Below are positions 1 to 5,537 of a stretch of 5,707 nt of DNA, in pieces. Each line of letters starts with the position of its first letter. Positions within the stretch are counted from its first letter, which is position 1. The notes under the pieces are model-generated. The model saw nothing but the letters and a program-made list of their open reading frames with translations. It ran no database searches and was not told where the DNA came from. This stretch comes from Candidatus Latescibacterota bacterium. Lineage in GTDB: Bacteria > Latescibacterota > 4484-107. The position numbers and the translations under genes are program-made. The stretch is taken from contig JAUWMS010000207.1 in assembly GCA_030613045.1 (NCBI GenBank), forward strand, positions 1 through 5,707, written 5' to 3'.

Positions 1-2
1 AG

Positions 3-23
3 GGGCAAACCTTATGTTTGCCT
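3..23. other. Short perfect hairpin at window edge
   Basis: GGCAAAC (4-10) and GTTTGCC (16-22) form a perfect 7-bp stem around a 5-nt loop, extendable by a G-T pair. A second small stem, TGCGT/ACGCA at 23-27 and 31-35, follows directly. They lie downstream of the split-barrel gene on its strand, so they could be part of a terminator. Any T-tract would fall outside the window and cannot be seen. The structure is seen; the role is inference. Confidence 0.3.
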
Positions 24-132
24 GCGTCTGACGCACATAATCCTATCCGTCATTTGAGCCTTGACAGACCACTAGTTGTTTTTCCTTGTGCTCCGTCACG
101 TTTGATTTGGCGGATGGGATTCCGGAAACAGA

Positions 133-157
133 TGTGGAGGAGTTCAACTCCGCCACA
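133..157. other. Hairpin downstream of the split-barrel gene
   Basis: Positions 133-143 pair with 147-157: five pairs, one A-G mismatch, then five pairs, closing a 3-nt loop. It begins 53 nt past the stop codon of the flavin-binding gene. No T-tract follows on either strand, so a classic intrinsic terminator is not supported. It may stabilise the mRNA 3' end, or be chance. Confidence 0.3.
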
Positions 158-209
158 CCATTCGAGGTCGTGGGCTGCTGGCACCCAACATAGGAACCTT
201 GCCGGTGAG

Positions 210-587
210 CTACACCAATTTCTCCGCTCCGGAAAAAACGTGCTCCACTTTCAGGGCGGCTGCGGCATGCCCCGGAAGTTTGGACGAATTCCATTTTTTC
301 ATGTCGTCAAAAACGGCCCCCTCGGTATGATACTCGACAGGCCCCTTCACCTGAAACGACTTGCCTTCCCTAGTGATAAAAAGCAGCGATCCCTTGCTGC
401 CCCCTAAGATATTCACCCGCGTTTTATCGAAAAAATTGTCCGCTACAACCAGCGTATCTTCGCTGAATTTGCTGACACAGGTTGCATAGATCGCGTTCAG
501 ATTCCCTTCCGAATCTATCGTGGTCAAAACGATAGGTCCTTCCCGATTCTCCCATGCCTTGCTGACTGCCTCCGGTAATGCCGCCAT
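210..587 (-). CDS. Pyridoxamine 5'-phosphate oxidase family protein (FMN-binding split barrel)
   Basis: A small cytosolic protein of 125 residues, the size of a complete single-domain split barrel. The first half has the alternating strands of the fold: a strand of the type GPIVLTTIDSEGNLNA (about residues 17-32), then an ATCVSKF segment and TLVVADNFFDKTRVNIL (about 45-61). The second half has the strand GSLLFITREGKSFQVKGPVEYHT, then an acidic/aromatic helix (FDDMKKWN) and a closing AALKVEHVFSGAEKLV. Family members bind FMN as dimers. Several are flavin reductases or flavin-binding proteins of unknown substrate, so true PdxH activity should not be assumed. The ATG is fixed by AAGGAG 8 nt upstream. 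It starts 38 nt after the M6-like gene and probably shares its transcript. Family assignment is firm; substrate is unknown. Confidence 0.88.
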   Translation of the reverse strand: MAALPEAVSKAWENREGPIVLTTIDSEGNLNAIYATCVSKFSEDTLVVADNFFDKTRVNILGGSKGSLLFITREGKSFQVKGPVEYHTEGAVFDDMKKWNSSKLPGHAAAALKVEHVFSGAEKLV

Positions 588-595
588 GTTTATTT

Positions 596-601
596 CTCCT
601 T
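596..601 (-). promoter_or_regulatory. Ribosome binding site of the split-barrel gene
   Basis: Read on the minus strand this is AAGGAG, a full match to the Shine-Dalgarno consensus, 8 nt before the ATG at 587-585. It is the strongest such site in the window. It lies in the 38-nt gap after the upstream gene, so this protein can be translated efficiently from a shared mRNA. Confidence 0.75.
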
Positions 602-625
602 ATGCGGTTCAGGATAGTGGTTCAC

Positions 626-3600
626 CTACTTGCTCACCGCCGCCTTCACAAATACCACTTGCTTCGCTCCGCCCGCCTTCGCGACGATCCGACAGATGTA
701 TAACCCGCTTTCCAAATCCGCCGTGTCCCACACGATCTCGTTGTCTGCCCGTGCGGTGGCTTTGTGCGCTTCCATCCGATCCACCAACTCCCCGACACCA
801 TTGAAAATCATCACCTCCACATCGGCCTCTTGCCCCAGATAAAATCGCAGCACCGCCCGATCGCCCGTCACCGGATTCGGATAGCAATACACCTTTCCAG
901 CGGGAAGCAGATCGTCCGATCCAGTCGGCGCGGCGCCGGATGGAGCCAAAGAAAACGTACGCGCTGGATTCGCGCCCGCCATCGGCCACAAAACGTGTCC
1001 AGATATAATCGACTTCCAAACATGCACATCCCCGCGAGCCGTCAAAGCTCCCAGATTCATCCGTCCGTCTCCGTCTGCATCCGCCACAAAGAGAGAGGAC
1101 GAGATAGGCCCCAACGCGGTCAGCGGGAACTCGGGAAGCAATTCCCCTTGACCGTTCACCCCGTACACGAGACCGGTCGCCGTTCCGAACAAAATATCCG
1201 CCATGCCATCCCCGTCCACATCCGCGAGGATCGGCGTGGAGGTGATCGCGCCCACATCGTCCCTCAACGGCAGACGCGCCGGAAAGCCGGCCAGCGAAAC
1301 GCCGTTGAACGCCAGCGCGTGTACTTGCGCGGTTCCTCCGACTACGATCTCCAGATAGCCGTCTCCGTTTATATCGCCCAACACGGGTCCTGTGGACAAA
1401 CCATCCATCAGGGATACGGGGAATCCTTCTTTCAACTCGCCTGTATGAGCGTCTAAAGCCACTACCGTACCCTTAGTCGTTGCCGCTACAATATCCACTG
1501 CTCCATCCAGATCAATGTCCCCCAAGACCGGGCCAAAGTCTATCCGTTCTCCTCCATACCACAAGAAACGTCGCCTCCTATCGGCGAAAGAAAACACCGA
1601 GCCTTCCCTCAAAACGCCCATGACCTCTGCTTGACCATCGCCATCCTCATCTGCTGCCGCCAGTCCGACGATGGCTCCTCTCGAACTAGACTGAAATACC
1701 CAAGGCTCTATCAGCGCTATCTCAGTCTCATGACCTCCGACAGCTACCTCCAATCCCTCCCACTCTTGATCAAAATCCGCCACGGTCGGACCGCCTGTTA
1801 TGAGAAACCCTACTTCCGACCGCCTGAAAAGATCCGCCGCGCCGTCAGCGTCCTCATCCACCGGCCGCCAACAACGAATCGAACTGTCCGCACACGCCAC
1901 CACAATCTCCTGCAATCCATCGCCGTCCAGATCCGCCGAAGCCACCCCGGAGCATGCCGAGCCTCCCGTGGAAGCAAACCATCCATCGCTATTCCCCGCG
2001 AAAAACGGCGTCCCATCGCCGCGCCAGACGAACACGTCTCCCGAATCCGAGACCGCAACCAACTCACCCGCGCCATCGCCGTCGAGATCGGCCCACAGCG
2101 GCGCATGGTCCCTGAATGTCCCCGCAACCTTTCGTGGCCACCCGCGCACGTTCCGCTCAAACGTGATCCGAACCGCCATCGTATCCCCGCGCGCACTGAG
2201 CACCTTGATCCGCACCCCGCTGTCCGCGCCTCCGTACGTGGCCGAACCCGGTGTCGTATCCGGCCCGAACACGGTCTTCCCCCCCACGAAAAAGGCGTCG
2301 CCCGGCTCACCGTCTATGCCCTCCCAGTCCGGATCCCCCCAATCGGCATACACGCGATGCGGATTCCCGATGTCCTTTCCACCATCCGCCTCCTCCAGAT
2401 CTATCCCCCGGTGCATCGGGTCCGCGTTGATCCGATTGGTCGCCCGGCCTTGCTTGATCACGTGCTCGTCAATGTGATAGATGAGCACCCCGGAACCCGG
2501 AACAAAAGCATCGTAGTTCGCCACCGATGTCCACACGCCCGAGGAATCCGCTGGATTGGAGAACGTCACTCCGTCCGGCAGTCCCGCTCCCGAATAGTGC
2601 GCCTCGCGGTTCTCCAATAGGAAATGCTCCTGCGAATTCACCGGAATTTTCACCACCTTCGGAAGCCCGCTGGTGATGTGCGCGGCCGCAAGCTGCACCG
2701 TTGTATCGCGCCGAACCACCAACGGCTCGGTCCATCCCAACGTCACCTTCGACCACGCCATCGGATGGCACGGCACAAAGCCCGCCAACGCCGAGGAATC
2801 CCGGACCGCTCCGGTGGAATCCGGAACAGTTAGGATCGCGCTGGCATTCATATCTCCCACATCCATCAAACTCCATCCGCCCAACGCAGGCAAACCGTCC
2901 TTCAGGTTCGACAACACCGGCAGGCCCAGTTGATGCCCGAACATCTTCGCCATCAAGCCGTTGAGTCCTCCGTTGCCTCGAAAGCCCACGGACTCGGGGA
3001 CGATCCAGCCGTTCCGGATCTCGCCACGGTGATCCATCTCTATTGGCCCTTCGCCATACCGCTCCAAATCCTCCATGGACAAATACGCCGATGGAATATC
3101 GTTCAACCCTCCGCTGCTCTCCTTGCCGCCGCCCGCGTGGATCACGAGAAAACTCTGATAGGACGAGAAATCCAGACGTCCTTCCTCCGCCGAATCCGCC
3201 AGCGCCACCGCATCCCGAAACAGCTCCACTAACTTCCGGTCCTGCGCCTCCTGCGTGCGCCCGCTGCCATAATCTATCATCGTCCGCGACAGCCGATAGG
3301 ACGAATTCGTCTCCTGAGGAAACACGTCGAACGCGATCTCGATCTTTCCCTCCGACACGGTGCGATAATAATTGGCCAGCGCCTCGAGGTGAAGCTCATA
3401 AAACCCTTTGTCGTGCGGAGGTACATCGTACGGAAACCGATAGGCCGCTTTGACCTCCCCCTCGAACCGCCTCAGATCGAACGTGCCATCACCAGTCGTC
3501 GTGGAATGATCCGGCTCCTCCCGGGGAAAGGACACCCGCAGCGCCAGGATACGCCATTGCTCCGTGGCCTGCGCATCCGAAGAAGTGAGCAGCGCCAAAG

Positions 3601-3715
3601 CCATCAAAAAAATGCAAACCCATTGCCCGAATTGCCAGAATTTCAAAGATTGTCTGAAGGGCCAGCACCCCAGTTTTGACAATCTTTGAGATTTTGGAAA
3701 TATAAGTCGTTTCAC
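626..3715 (-). CDS. Exported M6-like metallopeptidase-fold protein with FG-GAP repeats and FlgD-like C-terminus; probably catalytically dead
   Basis: 1029 residues. A long basic N-region (1-32), a hydrophobic core (33-43) and an AQA signal-peptidase site (48-50) indicate export. Residues about 52-520 resemble the M6 (immune inhibitor A type) family: MAKMFGHQLGLP at 255-266, a Met-turn-like GGWSLMDVG (279-287), AWSKVTLGW (320-328), HFLLENRE (364-371) and GVLIYHIDE (409-417). M6 enzymes carry HExxHxxGxP; here the first His and Glu are Lys257 and Met258, with only His261 kept, so proteolysis is unlikely. Residues about 530-900 hold eight or nine FG-GAP/VCBS repeats with DxDGDG calcium loops (543, 595, 689, 733, 781, 832, 879), probably a beta-propeller. 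Residues 941-1029 form a FlgD-like Ig/type IX-type sorting domain with YPNP at 945-948. The GTG start has AGGGG 8 nt upstream. Likely cell-surface or secreted, perhaps binding a polymer or protein. Architecture is firm; function is inference. Confidence 0.85.
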   Translation of the reverse strand: MKRLIFPKSQRLSKLGCWPFRQSLKFWQFGQWVCIFLMALALLTSSDAQATEQWRILALRVSFPREEPDHSTTTGDGTFDLRRFEGEVKAAYRFPYDVPPHDKGFYELHLEALANYYRTVSEGKIEIAFDVFPQETNSSYRLSRTMIDYGSGRTQEAQDRKLVELFRDAVALADSAEEGRLDFSSYQSFLVIHAGGGKESSGGLNDIPSAYLSMEDLERYGEGPIEMDHRGEIRNGWIVPESVGFRGNGGLNGLMAKMFGHQLGLPVLSNLKDGLPALGGWSLMDVGDMNASAILTVPDSTGAVRDSSALAGFVPCHPMAWSKVTLGWTEPLVVRRDTTVQLAAAHITSGLPKVVKIPVNSQEHFLLENREAHYSGAGLPDGVTFSNPADSSGVWTSVANYDAFVPGSGVLIYHIDEHVIKQGRATNRINADPMHRGIDLEEADGGKDIGNPHRVYADWGDPDWEGIDGEPGDAFFVGGKTVFGPDTTPGSATYGGADSGVRIKVLSARGDTMAVRITFERNVRGWPRKVAGTFRDHAPLWADLDGDGAGELVAVSDSGDVFVWRGDGTPFFAGNSDGWFASTGGSACSGVASADLDGDGLQEIVVACADSSIRCWRPVDEDADGAADLFRRSEVGFLITGGPTVADFDQEWEGLEVAVGGHETEIALIEPWVFQSSSRGAIVGLAAADEDGDGQAEVMGVLREGSVFSFADRRRRFLWYGGERIDFGPVLGDIDLDGAVDIVAATTKGTVVALDAHTGELKEGFPVSLMDGLSTGPVLGDINGDGYLEIVVGGTAQVHALAFNGVSLAGFPARLPLRDDVGAITSTPILADVDGDGMADILFGTATGLVYGVNGQGELLPEFPLTALGPISSSLFVADADGDGRMNLGALTARGDVHVWKSIISGHVLWPMAGANPARTFSLAPSGAAPTGSDDLLPAGKVYCYPNPVTGDRAVLRFYLGQEADVEVMIFNGVGELVDRMEAHKATARADNEIVWDTADLESGLYICRIVAKAGGAKQVVFVKAAVSK
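3635..3697. repeat. In-frame inverted repeat in the signal-peptide region
   Basis: Arms 3635-3654 and 3678-3697 are inverted copies matching at 18 of 20 positions around a 23-nt spacer. The inner 12 bp (tcaaagattgtc / gacaatctttga) are perfect, and pairing continues weakly to 3631-3701 (21 of 24). Both mismatches are transitions that become G-U pairs in plus-strand RNA and A-C mismatches in the mRNA. It encodes about residues 7-27 of the M6-like protein, which accounts for its unusually long basic N-region. Confidence 0.7.
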
Positions 3716-3723
3716 TTTGTTGT

Positions 3724-3728
3724 CCCCT
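3724..3728 (-). promoter_or_regulatory. Ribosome binding site fixing a GTG start
   Basis: On the minus strand this reads AGGGG (GAGGGG including 3729), 8 nt before the GTG at 3715-3713. No in-frame ATG exists between this site and the hydrophobic core of the signal peptide, so the GTG is the best-supported start of the M6-like gene. Confidence 0.65.
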
Positions 3729-3743
3729 CGCTTTGTTCGATAC

Positions 3744-3778
3744 GATAGGAAACGTTGATCCGTTGCGAATATCCTATC
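3744..3778. other. Short inverted repeat across the hicA stop codon
   Basis: GATAGGA (3744-3750) and TCCTATC (3772-3778) are perfect 7-bp inverted copies 21 nt apart. The hicA stop codon lies in one arm and the repeat sits in the 58-nt gap before the M6-like gene. It could be a weak attenuating hairpin or a binding site. No T-tract follows, so I do not call a terminator. Confidence 0.25.
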
Positions 3779-4007
3779 TGCACTCTTCCCTCAAGCGAAA
3801 GTAATCCTCGCGCGACAACTTTGCTGTTCGTATCAATCCCCTGATGATATCCGTATCCACATCCTTGTATTCAGGGATTACAACAGGTCGAAGGCAGCCC
3901 GATTTTGTTCCGACATGGTGGCTTCCCTTTTTCCGCCAATGGCCGAAGCCCACCTTCGAAAAGATACACTTCAGCACAAACCACGATTCGGGCGTGATAC
4001 GAGGCAT
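3774..4007 (-). CDS. hicA: HicA-family mRNA interferase toxin
   Basis: 77 residues, a normal HicA length. HicA toxins are dsRBD-fold ribonucleases that cut mRNA and are neutralised by binding HicB. The diagnostic layout is present: an N-terminal helix, then a GF turn at 20-21, then RKKGSHH at 25-31 with the catalytic His at about position 30. A strand VVIPEY follows (about 42-47), and the C-terminal helix IIRGLIRTAKLSREDYFRL is typical of the family. The key residues are intact, so it looks active. ATG at 4007; the Shine-Dalgarno site lies in the last codons of hicB, and the hicB stop is 3 nt upstream, so the two are translated together. Antitoxin-first order is the reverse of the E. coli hicAB arrangement. 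Confidence 0.88.
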   Translation of the reverse strand: MPRITPESWFVLKCIFSKVGFGHWRKKGSHHVGTKSGCLRPVVIPEYKDVDTDIIRGLIRTAKLSREDYFRLREECR

Positions 4008-4010
4008 CCC

Positions 4011-4316
4011 TCAGGCCCTCATAGAGAAAGAGAAAGGAACTTTATCGGAGTAAATCGTCTGATGTTGATCAGGATGGAGCCGGTGTTTTGCCCCGGACGC
4101 AGGCACCATAAGCTGGAATCCCGCCTCCGACAGAATCTGCTCCAGCGTGCCCAGCCGGACCGCTTCCTCCAAAAACAACCGGACCGCTTCCTTTAAGTTC
4201 TGCCTCGCCTCTTCTTTCGTATAACCCTGAGAATAGACGTCCAACTCAGGACAATGGGCTACAATACAATGCCCCTTATCTTTGAGAGAACCGGTAATGC
4301 TGATCAAAGCATTCAT
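4011..4316 (-). CDS. hicB: HicB-family antitoxin
   Basis: 101 residues from the chosen start. The N-terminal half has the HicB partial RNase H-like fold: a first strand MNALISITGSL, then HCIVAHCPELDVYSQGYT (about 16-33), then the amphipathic helix KEEARQNLKEAVRLFLEEA and a GTLEQILSEAGF segment (about 58-69). Such proteins bind HicA and mask its active site. The C-terminal third shows no clear helix-turn-helix or ribbon-helix-helix, so DNA binding and autoregulation are not evident. The frame stays open upstream to a TTG at 4352. I prefer the ATG at 4316 because AAGGGG stands 8 nt before it and the HicB fold begins there; the ATG at 4322 would leave only 2 nt. Confidence 0.86.
   Translation of the reverse strand: MNALISITGSLKDKGHCIVAHCPELDVYSQGYTKEEARQNLKEAVRLFLEEAVRLGTLEQILSEAGFQLMVPASGAKHRLHPDQHQTIYSDKVPFSFSMRA
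4016..4020 (-). promoter_or_regulatory. hicA ribosome binding site inside hicB
   Basis: On the minus strand GAGGG ends 8 nt before the hicA ATG and lies within the codons for the last residues of HicB. Ribosomes finishing hicB therefore end on the hicA initiation region, which favours translational coupling and a balanced toxin:antitoxin ratio. Confidence 0.65.
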
Positions 4317-4324
4317 AAGCATCG

Positions 4325-4330
4325 CCCCTT
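4325..4330 (-). promoter_or_regulatory. hicB ribosome binding site
   Basis: On the minus strand AAGGGG is 8 nt from the ATG at 4316. This decides between three in-frame starts (4352 TTG, 4322 ATG, 4316 ATG). I found no convincing -35/-10 pair in the 91-nt gap 4317-4407, so whether hicBA has its own promoter is open. Confidence 0.6.
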
Positions 4331-4407
4331 CAGATCCGTCAGAATTCGGCAAAGATCAGATTTCCAAAGCCTTCAACACCTTGGGAATCTTTCTCTTCTT
4401 ACGTTAT

Positions 4408-5274
4408 CTAAAACCGCACCTTCCTCCTCAATGGTTCCGCGCTCGCTTCTTCCGACGGCAGCTTCGGATAGACGAAAGGCAGATCCCACACAAATTCCCG
4501 TTTGGGCACATTCCCTAACCCCACAATGACGAACTTCACGAATGCGGTATCCTCTCCGATCATGGGCTTCTTTGCTCCGAGTTTCCGGTTCACGAAGAAC
4601 ACACGATAGCGGTCGCTGGCCTCCAGACGGTCGAATTGAGGCATGTCAAACAGATACGGATAGGCTCCGGCCATGCCCCGGGCCGCGTACCGATTCCCGT
4701 CCTCGTCCTCCAAAAACGTCCGGCTCCCGAGATCCACGACAGGCTCAGGCTGGCTCCCGCGGTTCTCCACGTACACGGAAAACACCAATCGGCCGTATTG
4801 AGCGTACCCCCACTCCTCGTTGTAGCGCGTTCTCAGACGCGGCGCATTCCGGGCGAACACCCGGTCCGCCACCTTCTGCACATACCGATTCCGAAGCATC
4901 GCATACTGTCGTTTCTCCAACGGATTGGAAAGATCGAGCGCGCCGTACACCGCATTGTACACCCGGTAAAAACCGGCGATCCCGCCATCGTCCGCCGGAT
5001 ACTCCGAATCCGCAAACGTCGTCACGATCCGGCGGACTTTGCTTTCCAATTGCTCATCCGTCCATCCTCCGCGCTCCGCCTCCTTGTAAAGCCGCATCAC
5101 CTCAAACGCAAACGTCTGAAAGGCCACCTGCACGTAAATTCCGCCCTGCTCATCGCTCCGCGTCACCAATCTGGCGACCTGTTCGTACGTCTTCTCCACC
5201 GGCGTCTTTTCCACACCGGCCGGTCCGCATCCAATGAGGAGGCACAGGAGCACGAAAATAATAAGTCTATTCAC
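4408..5274 (-). CDS. Predicted outer-membrane lipoprotein of unknown function
   Basis: 288 residues from a GTG start. The start gives a classic short lipoprotein signal: basic NR at 2-3, a hydrophobic run and the lipobox LIGC with the acylated Cys at 16. Gly and Pro at +2 and +3 give no inner-membrane retention signal, so outer-membrane anchoring is inferred. Residues about 20-160 look mostly helical, with charged, aromatic-rich segments. Residues about 170-285 look like a beta-sandwich: LVFSVYVENRG, TFLEDEDGNRY, YRVFFVNRKL, AFVKFVIVGLG. This layout is loosely like extracellular Ig-like domains of the DUF4352 type, but I cannot assign a family. GAGG stands 8 nt before the GTG. An alternative ATG at 5298 would add eight polar residues ahead of the signal and has a weaker site. 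The hicBA pair follows 91 nt downstream. Lipoprotein status is firm; role is unknown. Confidence 0.8.
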   Translation of the reverse strand: MNRLIIFVLLCLLIGCGPAGVEKTPVEKTYEQVARLVTRSDEQGGIYVQVAFQTFAFEVMRLYKEAERGGWTDEQLESKVRRIVTTFADSEYPADDGGIAGFYRVYNAVYGALDLSNPLEKRQYAMLRNRYVQKVADRVFARNAPRLRTRYNEEWGYAQYGRLVFSVYVENRGSQPEPVVDLGSRTFLEDEDGNRYAARGMAGAYPYLFDMPQFDRLEASDRYRVFFVNRKLGAKKPMIGEDTAFVKFVIVGLGNVPKREFVWDLPFVYPKLPSEEASAEPLRRKVRF

Positions 5275-5282
5275 TTGAATAT

Positions 5283-5286
5283 CCTC
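5283..5286 (-). promoter_or_regulatory. Ribosome binding site fixing the lipoprotein GTG start
   Basis: On the minus strand GAGG(AT) lies 8 nt before the GTG at 5274-5272. This GTG places two basic residues directly before the hydrophobic run, as expected of a lipoprotein signal. It overrides the in-frame ATG at 5298 and the much longer open frame reaching 5667. Confidence 0.6.
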
Positions 5287-5349
5287 AAGATTTAGCATCC
5301 AAGTATTCTTCTTCTTGATCTTGCGAACTTCTCCTCCCCCGCCCACGCG

Positions 5350-5420
5350 GAATTCAGGCTTTAGCCTTTCAGTTGGAGCCGACGTTCCCCCCTCAGAATG
5401 AAAGGCTAAAGCGTTAATTC
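5350..5420. repeat. Intergenic palindromic element with 22-bp arms
   Basis: Arms 5350-5371 and 5399-5420 are inverted copies matching at 20 of 22 positions. The inner 14 bp (gctttagcctttca / tgaaaggctaaagc) are perfect, and the spacer is 27 nt. It lies between the lipoprotein gene and the gene upstream of it. Length, palindromy and intergenic position suit a REP-like or MITE-like element. It could also act as a strong hairpin ending or attenuating transcription from upstream. No second copy is in the window, so dispersal cannot be judged here. Confidence 0.7.
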
Positions 5421-5473
5421 CTATAGAAGAAGAAAAGCAGGAGCAGAATGAAGATTTCTCAGACGAAGAGGAC

Positions 5474-5537
5474 TGAGTAATGAGTGATGCGCTTCCTCCG
5501 AATCGGGGTGGTTGGGCGGGGTATTGCTCATTGCTCA
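5474..5537. repeat. Inverted repeat built of 7-bp TGAGYAA-like units
   Basis: The arm tgagtaatgagtgatgc (5474-5490) pairs with gtattgctcattgctca (5521-5537) across a 30-nt spacer: 13 of 17 exact, and the other four are G-U pairs in plus-strand RNA, so that RNA would pair over all 17 positions. Each arm is made of 7-bp tandem units; 5523-5541 holds about 2.7 copies of attgctc. The right arm contains the stop codon of the gene ending at 5528. Confidence 0.6.

Noticed and set aside
61..90. TTGACA at 61-66 as a plus-strand -35 box
   Set aside because: At 17 nt spacing the -10 position is CCTTGT, a poor match, and no plus-strand gene follows.
131..160. tRNA-like 3' end (GGAGTTCAACTCC then CCACACCA)
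   Set aside because: The T-arm cannot form a 5-bp stem with a 7-nt loop, and no acceptor 5' strand, D-arm or anticodon arm is found upstream. It is better read as a simple hairpin.
43..294. Minus-strand open frame of 83 codons overlapping the split-barrel gene
   Set aside because: Most of it overlaps the firmly assigned flavin-binding gene in another frame, its composition is Ser/Gly/Arg-rich, and it has no ribosome binding site of the quality seen elsewhere.
1631..2620. Long plus-strand open frame (329 codons), and similar plus-strand frames at 764-1456, 1800-2477 and 4636-5295
   Set aside because: They lie antisense to well-supported genes, are rich in Arg, Pro, His and Ser, show no recognisable domain, and arise from the GC-rich codons of the minus-strand genes.
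4317..4352. TTG start for hicB at 4352
   Set aside because: It adds 12 residues not typical of HicB, uses a rare start and ignores the AAGGGG site placed for the ATG at 4316.
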